From Anaerolineae bacterium (GTDB lineage Bacteria; Chloroflexota; Anaerolineae; 4572-78; J111): a stretch of DNA of 64,000 nt. The number at the start of each line of letters is the position of its first letter. Position 1 is the first letter of the stretch. The notes under the pieces are model-generated. The model did no database searches. It was given only the letters and a program-made list of their open reading frames with translations, and was not told the origin of the DNA. The stretch is from positions 62,001 through 126,000 of the forward strand of contig JAJVIM010000020.1 of the NCBI GenBank assembly GCA_022071955.1, given 5' to 3'. A program made the position numbers and the translations under genes. This document shows positions 1 through 8,667 of this stretch, piece by piece.

Positions 1-959
1 GGATAATGCTCGCCCAGAGCGTAATTGGCCGGGCGATGGCACGAGCGGCAATCGGTTTGGTGCCGGTGATCGAGCACGGTGTCTTGCCAACTGGTTTTGC
101 TCATGTGGCACTGGCTGCAATCCTGGTTGGCGGTGGCCGGCGCAGGCCGGCGGGCGATCTGCACGGCAGCCGGCGGTTGCGCTGCCGGGACGTGGTTGGG
201 CGGGCTGTCGGCGTGGTGGCACGAGGCGCATTCGGTGACGCGCGGGTGGCGGTACGAGGCCACCGCCCAATCATCGGCGGTGTGGCAATCGGTGCAGTAG
301 CCGGGAAAATGGGCAAAGCCGGGCGAATTTGTGGGCGGGGTGTGGCAACTGCTGCAATCTGTGCTCAGATTGGTGTAAGCGCCGTTGCTGTGGCAGGCGG
401 CGCAAGCCAGTTGGGCATGCTGGTTGCCAAACAAAAACAGCGTGTGCGGTACTGCCGGCTCTAAAAACGGAACCACAATGGCGTTGTACAGGCTGGCTTC
501 GGCCGGCGGCGGGGCAATCGGCGGGCGGGGTAGTTGGGCCTGTAACGCGGCAATCCGGGTGCGGAGGGCGGCCAGCGACTCCGCGGAAACATCTGCCGGC
601 AGCGCGCCCAGCACAACATCGGCTTGCAGCAGTAAACTTTCCAGCCGGGCCGATGGCCGGCCATTGGCGTGCGCTGAAAGCTGCTCCAGCGCCGTGGCCA
701 GCGCGTTTGCGGCCGTTTGCCGCTGCGCTCCGGCCCGGGCCAAATCTCGCAGGCGGCGCTCGGCGGTGGTGATGGCCGCCTCAAACCGCTCTTCCGGGCT
801 GCCGGCCAGGCCGATGCGCCACTGCTCGGCGGTGCTTTGCAGGCCAAATCCCGGCTGGCCCGGCCGGAAGGGCGCGGTTTCGGCCAGATAGGCCAGCCCG
901 GCAGCCGCGCCGATTCCAACAATTGTCAGGGCGATAAAAAATCTGAGCAGCCATTTCAT
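1..959 (-). CDS. multiheme c-type cytochrome, 3' end outside window
   Basis: The minus-strand frame opens at an ATG at 959 and stays open to the window edge, giving 319 residues without a stop. Residues about 5-25 form a signal anchor (WLLRFFIALTIVGIG). A helical region rich in Ala, Arg and Leu without heme motifs follows, to about residue 165. Six CxxCH heme-binding motifs come next: CAACH, CSSCH, CTDCH, CASCH, CSQCH and CRSCH. Each should bind a covalent heme c on the outer face of the membrane. The gene starts 14 bases after the stop of the 12-heme cytochrome upstream, so the two are probably cotranscribed and may pass electrons to each other. The partner enzyme is not visible. The number of hemes is a minimum because the C-terminus is cut. 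Confidence 0.85.
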   Translation of the reverse strand, partial: MKWLLRFFIALTIVGIGAAAGLAYLAETAPFRPGQPGFGLQSTAEQWRIGLAGSPEERFEAAITTAERRLRDLARAGAQRQTAANALATALEQLSAHANGRPSARLESLLLQADVVLGALPADVSAESLAALRTRIAALQAQLPRPPIAPPPAEASLYNAIVVPFLEPAVPHTLFLFGNQHAQLACAACHSNGAYTNLSTDCSSCHTPPTNSPGFAHFPGYCTDCHTADDWAVASYRHPRVTECASCHHADSPPNHVPAAQPPAAVQIARRPAPATANQDCSQCHMSKTSWQDTVLDHRHQTDCRSCHRPANYALGEHY

Positions 960-973
960 AGGCGTTGGCCTTT

Positions 974-2068
974 CTACGGTTCAAGGGTTGGCAGCAGCCG
1001 CGCTGTGTATTTGCCCGCATCTGGCGTCGATTCACATTCCTGCCGCAGCCGGTCTGCTTCGCCGGGGCGGCCGGTGGGGTGGCAGGCCGCGCAGTTGCTA
1101 ATTTCGATAATACCTTCGGCCCGGTGCGAGGCCTCAATTTCCGCCGGCTGGTGAATATGGCACTGATCGCAGGAATAAGTGGTGTAGGCTTGCAGGTGAC
1201 AGGTTTGGCAGGCCAATTGTTCCGGCGCGCCGTGCTCCAGCGGAAAAATGTGCCGGGTCAGGTAGGCCGGCGTCCAGGCTTCTGCGGTGTGGCAGCGAGC
1301 GCAATCTGCGCCAAACTGCTCGCGGTGAACGTCTGGTTCCCGATGGCAGGCGGCGCATGCGCCGGGTGTGCCGGCATAAGTCTGGTTGGGGTGGCAATCG
1401 CGGCAGTCTGCTGCGGCGTGAGCGCCTTGCAGGGCAAAAAACTGGTTGTGGTCAAAACCGGCCATCCGGTCCTGGCCATCGTGGCAATCAATGCAGCTTG
1501 CCCCATATGTTTCGATGTGCCGGGCGGTGAACTCGTGGTCTTGGTGAGCGTGGCAGGTGAGGCAGTCGAGTGTATCGCGGGCAATCCGATCCTGGCTGTG
1601 GCAGCTTTCGCAGGTAAGAGGGCGGCCCTGGTAATCAACCTGATGGTTGATCAGGCTAAAGTTGGCCAGCCGGGTGTGGTCAACATTAACAAAGGCAAAG
1701 GTGGTAATATCGGCCTGATGGCCTTTGTGTTCGGTGTGGCAATCCTGGCACTGCTCAACGGGGATGCGGCCGTGCAGGCCATCGCCGGCGGCTCGCTGGC
1801 GGGCCACGTCCATGTGGCAATCCTGGCAGCGGGTATCGGTGACGCAGTGGATGGGGACGTGGCAGTGGGTGCACTGCTGCTGAAATTCGGCGTGGGAGGT
1901 GTAGCCGCCCAGCGGCTCGCCGCGCAGTTGCATGGCCGATAGCGGGCCGGGGGAAAACGCGCCGCTACTGTGCAGATGAAACGCAACGCCAAGGCCAATC
2001 AGGCCGGGCACAATCAGCAGCAAAAATTTTGTTCGAACTGAGAGCCGGTTAATTTTTTTGAGCTGCAT
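974..2068 (-). CDS. dodecaheme c-type cytochrome, membrane anchored
   Basis: This 364-residue protein has an N-terminal membrane segment (about residues 14-30) followed by twelve CxxCH motifs, spread from about residue 66 to 330: CTHCH, CQDCH twice, CESCH, CLTCH, CIDCH, CRDCH, CAACH, CARCH, CQTCH, CDQCH and CAACH. Many other His residues could act as distal ligands, as in cytochrome c3/NrfB-like multiheme proteins. It is therefore an extracytoplasmic electron carrier or wire. It lies between the FG-GAP protein gene (49 bases upstream) and a second multiheme cytochrome gene (14 bases downstream), all on the same strand. Heme density (one per 30 residues) argues for electron transfer rather than a catalytic site. 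No catalytic domain is visible, and the electron donor and acceptor are unknown. Confidence 0.9.
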   Translation of the reverse strand: MQLKKINRLSVRTKFLLLIVPGLIGLGVAFHLHSSGAFSPGPLSAMQLRGEPLGGYTSHAEFQQQCTHCHVPIHCVTDTRCQDCHMDVARQRAAGDGLHGRIPVEQCQDCHTEHKGHQADITTFAFVNVDHTRLANFSLINHQVDYQGRPLTCESCHSQDRIARDTLDCLTCHAHQDHEFTARHIETYGASCIDCHDGQDRMAGFDHNQFFALQGAHAAADCRDCHPNQTYAGTPGACAACHREPDVHREQFGADCARCHTAEAWTPAYLTRHIFPLEHGAPEQLACQTCHLQAYTTYSCDQCHIHQPAEIEASHRAEGIIEISNCAACHPTGRPGEADRLRQECESTPDAGKYTARLLPTLEP

Positions 2069-2116
2069 CGGTGGTTTTCTCCTGCCGGGATTGAAACCCT
2101 GGCCGAGCCGGGCGCA

Positions 2117-3580
2117 TTAATTTTTTAAAAGCAGTGGCAGAAAGACGGAATAATCCGGCTGGCTGGCGGCGCTGGCCGCGCCAAGGTAGGCGTAGGCCCG
2201 GCCGCGGATATCGGTTTCAATCCTGTATTGGGGCGCGCCGATGAGGACATCGGCGTAACCGTCGCGGTTAATATCGCCGGCGGCAGCCACGGCAAAGCCA
2301 AACTCTGTTTCCGATTTGTTGCCTTCGGCGCGCCAGCCGGGCGTTGGGCTTAACCCGGCCGCTGAGCCAAAGTAAAAAAACACCGCGCCTTCTTCATTTT
2401 GATCGTTGGTGTAGCGGCTGGCGCCAACCAGCACATCATCAAAGCCATCCTGGTTAACATCGCCGGCGGACACCGCCCCCCCAAAACCGGACAGACTCTG
2501 GCCGCTGTCAGCCTGCCATCCCGGGGTGGCGGCCGGCCCGGCAGCGCTGCCGTAAAATATCAGCGCGCTGCCTTCCTGAGATTGATTAACTGTGTTTTGG
2601 GGCGCGCCGACGATGACATCGGTGTAGCCATCGCCGTTGACATCACCGGCGGCAACACTGGCCCCCAATCTGGCGCCGGGCTGACTGCCGCCTACCCACC
2701 AGCCGGCAGTTTGAACCAGGCCACAGCCGGAGCCAAAGAAGAGAAAGGCCGCCCCGGTATCTTCGGCGGCGTGATCAAATTGGGGCGCGCCGATGATAAC
2801 ATCGGCAAAGCCATCGCCGTTAACATCGCCGGCGCTGCTCACCGCAAAGCCAAAGCGGGCGTTGGCCTGCTCGCCCAACAGAATCTGGTGGGGGGTGCCG
2901 GCCGGCCCGGTTTCTGAGCCGAGAAAAAGCAGCGCCGCACCAAGCAGGGTAGTGTCCGACAGGAAATCGCTGGCGCCAATAATGACGTCGGCGTAACCAT
3001 CGTTGTTAACATCGCCGGCGCTGCTGACCGAGATGCCCAGGTGGGCCGCGCCCTGCGGGCTAACGTAAGCCCAGTTGGGCGTCGCGCTCAATCCGGCCGC
3101 CGAGCCGAAATACACAAATGCTGCGCCGGCCTGGGTTTTATCGTTTTTGTAATCCGGCGCGCCAACGATGACATCGGCGTAGCCATCGCCGTTGACATCA
3201 TCGGCGGAACTGACCGCGCTGCCAAAGTTGGCCCCTTTCTCGCTGCTGCCGGCGGCCCACCCCGCCGACAACCCGCCCGGCCCGCCGTTGAACAGGTAGG
3301 CCACGCCTTCTCGGGATACGGCGCGGGTATCTTTGGGCGCGCCGATGAGCACATCGGCAAAACCATCGCCGTTAACGTCGCCGGCCGCAGCCACGGCATA
3401 ACCCAGGGTATCGCCGGTGTCGCTGCCGGTGAAGTCCCAAATCAGCGCCAGGGCGGAGTTTGGTGCGGCCAGAGCATAGCCCGCGGCTGCGGTTAGAGCC
3501 AGCGCGGTCAAACTTATGGCGATGAGTAAAGGCTGCCGGGTTATTGGGAGATTAGGGTTATCAACAGGAGCGTGCTTCAA
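2117..3580 (-). CDS. secreted FG-GAP repeat (beta-propeller) protein with LPxxxKN tail
   Basis: A signal peptide (hydrophobic stretch near residues 18-38) precedes seven repeats of the integrin-alpha FG-GAP type. Each repeat carries a calcium-loop motif of the form D-[VI]-N-x-D-G-[FY]-x-D-V-[LI]-[IV]-G-A. Seven repeats would close one complete seven-bladed propeller. The protein ends in YSVFLPLLLKN, a tail it shares in form with the 1115-residue neighbour (IYLPIVIKN) and which I take to be a Chloroflexota surface-targeting or anchoring signal. The start appears to be TTG at 3580 with GGGA upstream, overlapping the small gene before it by 20 bases. Expected role: calcium-dependent binding or scaffolding at the cell surface, next to the multiheme cytochromes. 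Confidence 0.85.
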   Translation of the reverse strand: MKHAPVDNPNLPITRQPLLIAISLTALALTAAAGYALAAPNSALALIWDFTGSDTGDTLGYAVAAAGDVNGDGFADVLIGAPKDTRAVSREGVAYLFNGGPGGLSAGWAAGSSEKGANFGSAVSSADDVNGDGYADVIVGAPDYKNDKTQAGAAFVYFGSAAGLSATPNWAYVSPQGAAHLGISVSSAGDVNNDGYADVIIGASDFLSDTTLLGAALLFLGSETGPAGTPHQILLGEQANARFGFAVSSAGDVNGDGFADVIIGAPQFDHAAEDTGAAFLFFGSGCGLVQTAGWWVGGSQPGARLGASVAAGDVNGDGYTDVIVGAPQNTVNQSQEGSALIFYGSAAGPAATPGWQADSGQSLSGFGGAVSAGDVNQDGFDDVLVGASRYTNDQNEEGAVFFYFGSAAGLSPTPGWRAEGNKSETEFGFAVAAAGDINRDGYADVLIGAPQYRIETDIRGRAYAYLGAASAASQPDYSVFLPLLLKN

Positions 3581-3779
3581 TGTGTTGTCCCTTTGCCAGC
3601 AGCGATGGGCAGTTGTGTTCCAGCCCGGCCTGTATCACCAGTTGGCCCAGTTGATAGTAGTCGGTGGGGTGCAGCAAGCCGGCAGCGAGCCAGTGTTTCG
3701 GTTCCAAACAGCGGCGGCCAAAAAAGTGAGGGTGAGTGGTGAAATAAAGGCCGCAAATTGGGCAAACAGGCGGTTTCAT
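3561..3779 (-). CDS. small CPxCG-containing protein of unknown function
   Basis: This 72-residue ORF starts at an ATG with GGAG nine bases upstream. It opens with MKPPVCPICG, a CxxC knuckle like those in zinc ribbons, and has two further Cys (C24 and C56) plus a C-terminal Cys. It sits between two clearly real genes on the same strand and overlaps the FG-GAP gene by 20 bases, which suggests translational coupling. I do not recognise a family. It could be a metal-binding accessory protein, but a chance ORF cannot be excluded. The ribosome site and the gene overlap are the main support. Confidence 0.5.
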   Translation of the reverse strand: MKPPVCPICGLYFTTHPHFFGRRCLEPKHWLAAGLLHPTDYYQLGQLVIQAGLEHNCPSLLAKGQHIEARSC

Positions 3780-3840
3780 GGGTTTAACTCCGGCCGGGAC
3801 AGGCCAGCAGCCCGTCCCGGCGATTTTTGGTGAACAGATG

Positions 3841-6800
3841 TTAGTTTTTGATCACAATGGGCAGGTAGATGCTGGAATTGCGCAGCAAGTCCGCTTCGGC
3901 CTGGGTTTCAACCACAATCAGGGTGACGGTCTTTTCAGCCGACCAGTTGCCCTCGTTGTCCATCGCTTTAAAGCCGATGCTGTGCTGGCCCGGCACAAAG
4001 GCCCAGCCCGGTTTTTGGCATATAGTGGAGTTGTCGCAGAAGTTGGCCTGGGTGGTGGTCAGGCCGTCGGCGGTGGTGGTCAGGGTGTTTGAAACGGGCA
4101 GGGTGGAAGACCACTGGTATTGCACAATCCCGTTGACGCCGCCTTCGCCCAGCCGGTCGTAATCTCGGGCGCTGCCGATCAGGGTGACGTTTTCATTTAA
4201 TTCCTGAATAACGATTTCGTGGCTGGCGTAGAGGATGTTGGAAACCGGGGCCAGTTCCAGAGTAGAGTCATCGGGCAGGTACATCAGCCGCCGGAAAATG
4301 ATGTCGCTGTCGTGGATCAGTTCGTGGCCGTCGGGCAGAATATCTTCCTGCCACTGGTTCCAAACGGCGTACATAAAGGTGCCGCCGGGGTTGGCCACCA
4401 TGCCGGCCTCGCCGGACAGGTCATCCGATTTGTTCTCCAGCCACGGCCACCGATCCAGTACCAGATCATCTTTATCGGTGGTGTAATCCATCGTTTCATA
4501 AACGTCGCCGTACACGGTAGCCCGGCTGTAGTACAGGTCGAGCGGAATCGCTTCGCCGACATCGACGGTGGTGTTGTCGCCGGTTTCATAGACCATGAAA
4601 TACTTGGAGGGGTCACGTGCTGCGTCGTCGTCGTACGGCAGGCCGGCGGCGGAGAGACCATTGTCGGTGAGCCAGTCAGTTTTGATGCCGGGGTAGAGTT
4701 TGAGGCCGCCGGTGGGGCTGTAGCGCGGGTCCAGAATGGTGATTTTGTTGCCGGTGAGCAGAGAGACGTTGCGGGCCTGTTCAAATTCGTCGGGGCCGTA
4801 AGTGAACTCGGTGCCAATGCAATCTGCCGACGAAATGTTGACACAGTAGTTTTCGATGGCGGTAACGCCTGCGCCGCCCAGGCTGGCCGGAGTGGTGGTC
4901 CAGGTGAGGCCGCCGTCAAAGGAGCGCCGGGCGTACAGGTTGTAGTGGTCGTTGCCCACGGTGTTGGCTTTCCAGTTGGGCGACCAGGCGTACATCATCA
5001 TCACATAATCGCCATCCAGAAAACCGCGATGGCCTTTGGCCACATCGTAGGGATTTTCCCAGGATTGGTCATCGAGATCGTTGTCGCCTTCGCAGCCATC
5101 AATCGTGGTGATGCCGTCGCACTGCCGCCATTCCAGCACTTTGGGGAAGGAGCCGTCGTTGTCGGGGATGCTCCCGTCATCGGCCACGGGGAAGAGGTCG
5201 GCGCAGGCGTCGTTGCCGGAGCCGCCGGTACATTCCACAATGGTGGTGCCGGACAGGTTAATGGCCGGCGACAGGCACAGGCCTTTGAGGTAGTTGGGGT
5301 TGGCGCCGTCGGTGTAGACCCACTCGGCGCATTCCATATTTTCGTAGGCGTAGGGGTTGTCAACGGCGGGATTGAAATCGCTGGGGATGACCACGCGTCG
5401 CAGCATAATATCGGCCGGCCCGCCCTGGTTGATGATACCCTGCTTGTAAATGAGCATGGCCGCCAACCCGCTAGTCGAGTTTGCGGCTGCCCCCACCGAG
5501 TTGGTGGTCAGGGCGAAGCGGCGGGCGATTTCGGTGAGGTAGTAGTCGCCGCCGTTGAGCACGTCAACTTGAACATCGTAAAACGCGCCGACGCCGTCGG
5601 TGCAATGATCTTCTGAATCGTCTTTGCAGACGGCGGGCTGGTTGAGCACTCCACCCTGGGCCACCATATCCGGCTGGAACATATCAAAGCTGTGGTACCA
5701 CACATCTTTGCCAATGTCGATGGGGTCATCTTCGTCATTAACAATATCACCGAGGGCTTTTGTTTCTTCGTAGGCCATTACCACCCAGGCGCTGGGGGCG
5801 CCATCGGTTTTGGTGTAGGGTTTGAGGTTCCAGCGGGTGCGGGTTGAAGCGACCCGCCCGTTCAGCACGCGGCCGTCATCGGTTTTACAAATCTGGAGAG
5901 TGTTCCCGTTGGGTGTTGTCCAGGGTACAATTTCAGCGCAATAATCGGCATCCGCTTCAGGCCCGTTCAGGTCTAACAGGGTTTGCACATTGGTGTGATC
6001 AATGTCGCCCAGGGTGTCAAAGTCGATGTAGCAGTAGGGATCGCTGTTGGTGGCCTTGCACATGTTGTTGTCGGTCAGGCGCATTGGCATGGCCATCGGC
6101 ACGTATGGCTTGGGCATGGTGTCGCTGGTGTACTCCTCCATCGGTACAACCCCGGCGGTAAGATCATCCGGATTAACAAACACCTTGTCAAAATCATCGT
6201 AACTGATATACGAGTACCACATATCGGTTTTGGCGTTGGCAATCGCGCCGGACCAGCCCTCGCCGGGGCCAAGGCCCTGGCCGGGGCGCAACCCTTCGGG
6301 GTCTTCCTGCCAGGTCAAAACACAACCGGATGCGGCGCAATCGACGGCCGGCAGGTTGGCGTCGCGCCGGCCGGAGGTCAGGCGTTCGGGTTTGGTCCAC
6401 ATCACGTAGGAGGCTTCGGCCTCGGAAGTGGCGGGGTCATCTCCGGCGAGCAGTTTGCCGCGCGCCGTCCAGATGCAGCTGTAGGGGATTTCGCCAACCT
6501 CCGGAAACCCCAGCTCGGTATAGTTCACTGAACTCTGGTTGCCGGCCACGCCAAACAAATCGTACAGGTAAACCGCATCTTTGCTGTAAGTGGTTTCCAA
6601 ATCCGTAAAGTATTCCGCGTCCTCGGTTGGGTCCAGAGTGTAGAGCGGGGTGCCGCCATCGCAGTATTTGCTGGCCCAGGCTACAAAAATACGGTCGCTG
6701 GCTACCTGGTGGACCAACGCGTGAACGCCGCCGGCGTAGGGATGGCCGTTGGACAGGACAAAAGAGGACAACGTGGATGAACGGGAAAGATTGGTGTTTT

Positions 6801-7188
6801 TCCAACTCGTGCCGTCATCGAGCGACACAGCGGCAAAGGCGTCAAATTCGCCCAGGGCGATCCCGCCCATCGCGCTGATTTCGCCTTCCGTGACGAGCGC
6901 GCCAACTTCATCGATATAAACGGCGACCAGCGGCTTGGCAAAGTCACGCGGCTCGTAGCCAGCGGTGCCGGCGTCGTCGTCCAGAATGTAGTTATCCACC
7001 GGGCCAACAATGCCCGCCGCAGATTGGGCCGGCACGTAAAAGTCCATCATATAAATGGCGGCCTTTTCCGTTTCCGCATCCGGCGTTTTGGAAATGTTGC
7101 GCCGGAACAATAGCCCATCTTCGGCGTAGGCAATGCCGGTTGCCAGGGCAAACAGCACAAGTATCAGCATTAGATTTTTTGGTTTCAT
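3841..7188 (-). CDS. very large secreted surface protein with LPxxxKN tail
   Basis: This 1115-residue protein has a clean signal peptide (MKPKNLMLILVLFALATG, cleavage near AYA) and a good ribosome site (GGAGGG). The body is rich in Asp, aromatic residues and paired Cys. It contains motifs like those of sialidase/BNR-type propellers (SxDDGTSW near residue 125; SFDGGLTW near residue 765) and ends in a predicted Ig-like domain followed by SSIYLPIVIKN. The start of the mature region (LFRRNISKTPDAETEKAAIY) resembles bacterial surface proteins named 'choice-of-anchor O', some of which occur beside multiheme cytochromes; this is from memory and not verified. Asp-rich stretches suggest calcium binding. 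It is probably displayed on the cell surface and may scaffold the cytochromes encoded downstream. Confidence 0.75.
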   Translation of the reverse strand: MKPKNLMLILVLFALATGIAYAEDGLLFRRNISKTPDAETEKAAIYMMDFYVPAQSAAGIVGPVDNYILDDDAGTAGYEPRDFAKPLVAVYIDEVGALVTEGEISAMGGIALGEFDAFAAVSLDDGTSWKNTNLSRSSTLSSFVLSNGHPYAGGVHALVHQVASDRIFVAWASKYCDGGTPLYTLDPTEDAEYFTDLETTYSKDAVYLYDLFGVAGNQSSVNYTELGFPEVGEIPYSCIWTARGKLLAGDDPATSEAEASYVMWTKPERLTSGRRDANLPAVDCAASGCVLTWQEDPEGLRPGQGLGPGEGWSGAIANAKTDMWYSYISYDDFDKVFVNPDDLTAGVVPMEEYTSDTMPKPYVPMAMPMRLTDNNMCKATNSDPYCYIDFDTLGDIDHTNVQTLLDLNGPEADADYCAEIVPWTTPNGNTLQICKTDDGRVLNGRVASTRTRWNLKPYTKTDGAPSAWVVMAYEETKALGDIVNDEDDPIDIGKDVWYHSFDMFQPDMVAQGGVLNQPAVCKDDSEDHCTDGVGAFYDVQVDVLNGGDYYLTEIARRFALTTNSVGAAANSTSGLAAMLIYKQGIINQGGPADIMLRRVVIPSDFNPAVDNPYAYENMECAEWVYTDGANPNYLKGLCLSPAINLSGTTIVECTGGSGNDACADLFPVADDGSIPDNDGSFPKVLEWRQCDGITTIDGCEGDNDLDDQSWENPYDVAKGHRGFLDGDYVMMMYAWSPNWKANTVGNDHYNLYARRSFDGGLTWTTTPASLGGAGVTAIENYCVNISSADCIGTEFTYGPDEFEQARNVSLLTGNKITILDPRYSPTGGLKLYPGIKTDWLTDNGLSAAGLPYDDDAARDPSKYFMVYETGDNTTVDVGEAIPLDLYYSRATVYGDVYETMDYTTDKDDLVLDRWPWLENKSDDLSGEAGMVANPGGTFMYAVWNQWQEDILPDGHELIHDSDIIFRRLMYLPDDSTLELAPVSNILYASHEIVIQELNENVTLIGSARDYDRLGEGGVNGIVQYQWSSTLPVSNTLTTTADGLTTTQANFCDNSTICQKPGWAFVPGQHSIGFKAMDNEGNWSAEKTVTLIVVETQAEADLLRNSSIYLPIVIKN

Positions 7189-7225
7189 TGGTTGCGGCCC
7201 TCCCTGTGTGCCACAATGAACAGCA

Positions 7226-7351
7226 TCATTTAACTAATTTTTGGCACTTTACTCTGGCCCAGGCCCACTCCGGTGCAGCCGGGACCAACAAAATGAACAA
7301 GAGTTGCAGTGTGCCGGTAAATTTATTTTTAACGTGATCGACGTTGCCCAA
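7226..7351 (-). CDS. possible 41-residue secreted peptide
   Basis: AAGGAG followed after ten bases by TTG at 7351 opens a 41-codon frame ending at TGA 38 bases before the large surface-protein gene. The translation has basic residues, then a hydrophobic run (LQLLFILLVPAAPEWAWA) that looks like a signal peptide or a single membrane segment, and a short basic tail. It lies in the gap between the receiver-like gene and the surface-protein gene, so it could be a small operon member or a leader peptide. Support is weak: unusual start codon and no known family. Confidence 0.25.
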   Translation of the reverse strand: MGNVDHVKNKFTGTLQLLFILLVPAAPEWAWARVKCQKLVK

Positions 7352-7409
7352 AGTAATTTTTCTCCTTTCCAACATTGCTCGCTGTTGAAAACTGTTTGCC
7401 ACGGGTGTT

Positions 7410-7766
7410 TTAAATGACGGTTTTTTGACCGCCGGTAATGGCCTTGACCACATCAACTAGCTCATCCACGCAGCGCAGTTTAAAGGTTTGGCTGCACATT
7501 AACACGGCGTCGTTGGTGTCGGCATTGAGGAGCATAATTGGCGCCTGATGCTGGTTTTTAAGATGAGTAGTTAAGGCCGGTAATTCCGGGCCATCCAAAT
7601 CAATAATGATCAGGCCGCAGGACAGGGCGTTTAACTGCTGGCGAAAATCGGGGTTGGCGCTGGAGAGCCGGGCGGTAGCAATGCTGGACATATTCTGCAA
7701 ACAGGCGTCAATGACATCGATGACCAGGGTTTCACCAACAAGCACTACGGTTTGCCGGGTGTCCAT
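7410..7766 (-). CDS. stand-alone receiver-like protein (degenerate)
   Basis: From the ATG at 7766, which has CGGAG about ten bases upstream, the product is 118 residues. Its pattern is that of a response-regulator receiver: a hydrophobic beta strand (TVVLVGETLVI), a central strand ending in a possible phospho-acceptor (LIIIDLDGPE) and a later strand (APIMLLNA). The acidic pocket normally formed by two Asp after strand 1 is replaced by Gly-Glu, and the conserved Lys is not obvious. It is thus probably a pseudo-receiver used for protein contacts. It is separated from the two-component genes upstream by a strong terminator, so it probably has its own promoter and heads the surface/cytochrome gene set. 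Confidence 0.6.
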   Translation of the reverse strand: MDTRQTVVLVGETLVIDVIDACLQNMSSIATARLSSANPDFRQQLNALSCGLIIIDLDGPELPALTTHLKNQHQAPIMLLNADTNDAVLMCSQTFKLRCVDELVDVVKAITGGQKTVI

Positions 7767-7909
7767 AAACTTATGCTCCGTGGAATTTGAGTTGACCGGT
7801 TCAGAATTGGGGGTGAGACGTGGCAGACGTGGCGGATTACGGCCTGATATTTGGCATGGTATCAAACTGAGGTGGGGGTCTCAATCGCTCGCGGGCAGCG
7901 ACAAGCATT

Positions 7910-7935
7910 AAAAAAGAGCGATGTTGCCATCGCTC
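7910..7935 (-). terminator. intrinsic terminator after the LuxR-type regulator
   Basis: Read on the minus strand, a perfect 8-bp stem (GAGCGATG/CATCGCTC) with a GCAA tetraloop is followed at once by six T. It lies 49 bases after the response-regulator stop codon and ends the two-component operon. Confidence 0.85.
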
Positions 7936-7983
7936 CGGGGCGGGTACTGACTAATTCCTGGGGGTAGACGAATTAGGTCGGTC

Positions 7984-8667
7984 TTAATCTGGCGGCCGGG
8001 ATTTGCCCGGCGGCGGGATCAGCCCGGCCCGCATGGCGTACAGAGCGGCTTCGTGGCGGTGGCCCAAATGTAATTTGGCCAAAATATTGCGCATGTGCGT
8101 TTTCACGGTATGAATGCTCACCGTCAGCCGCTCGGCAATTTCCTGGTCTGTTGCGCCTTCGGCGGCGCAAACCAGCACTTCCTGCTCGCGACTGGTCAGG
8201 GCCACCCGGCTGTCATCGGGCAAATGCTGAACCTGCTGGCTCATCCGGCGAAATTCTTCCAGCATCCGGCCGCCCAGCGCCGGCGTGATGGCGGCCTCGC
8301 CCTCTACCGCGCCGCGCAAAAGCTGGATCAAATCCGGGGAGCGAATATTTTTGAGCAGATACCCCTGCGCGCCGCTTTTGATGGCGTCAAACAGTTTTTC
8401 GTTTTCGTCTCGCACGGTGAGCATCACAATAGCCACGGTGGGCATTTTGTTTTTGATTTCCTGCGTGGCTTCCAACCCATCGCAGCCGGGCATGGTCACA
8501 TCCATCAAAATTAAATCCGGCATCAGTTGCTGAGCTTTGACCACAACTTCCAGCCCGTCGCTGGCCTCGCCCACAACTTCAAAATCTGGCTGGTAATTGA
8601 GAATAGTGGCCAGCCCTTCCCTAAAAAGCTGGTGATCATCGGCCAGGAGTACCCGGATTTTTTTCAT
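7984..8667 (-). CDS. NarL/FixJ-family response regulator
   Basis: This 227-residue protein has an N-terminal receiver (residues 1-120) with acid pair D10-D11, phospho-acceptor D56 (LILMDVTMPG) and the conserved Lys in YLLKN. A LuxR-type helix-turn-helix occupies about residues 155-215 (LTSREQEVL, then IHTVKTHMRNILAKL). It binds DNA after phosphorylation by the kinase encoded immediately upstream; the two genes overlap by four bases (ATGA), so they are translationally coupled. Targets are not known. The surface-cytochrome genes directly downstream, or the divergent gene at 11327, are reasonable candidates. Confidence 0.95.
   Translation of the reverse strand: MKKIRVLLADDHQLFREGLATILNYQPDFEVVGEASDGLEVVVKAQQLMPDLILMDVTMPGCDGLEATQEIKNKMPTVAIVMLTVRDENEKLFDAIKSGAQGYLLKNIRSPDLIQLLRGAVEGEAAITPALGGRMLEEFRRMSQQVQHLPDDSRVALTSREQEVLVCAAEGATDQEIAERLTVSIHTVKTHMRNILAKLHLGHRHEAALYAMRAGLIPPPGKSRPPD

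Noticed and set aside
2200-3420. Regularly spaced DNA repeats in the FG-GAP gene as a regulatory array
   Set aside because: They correspond exactly to the seven protein repeats (DVNGDG-type loops).
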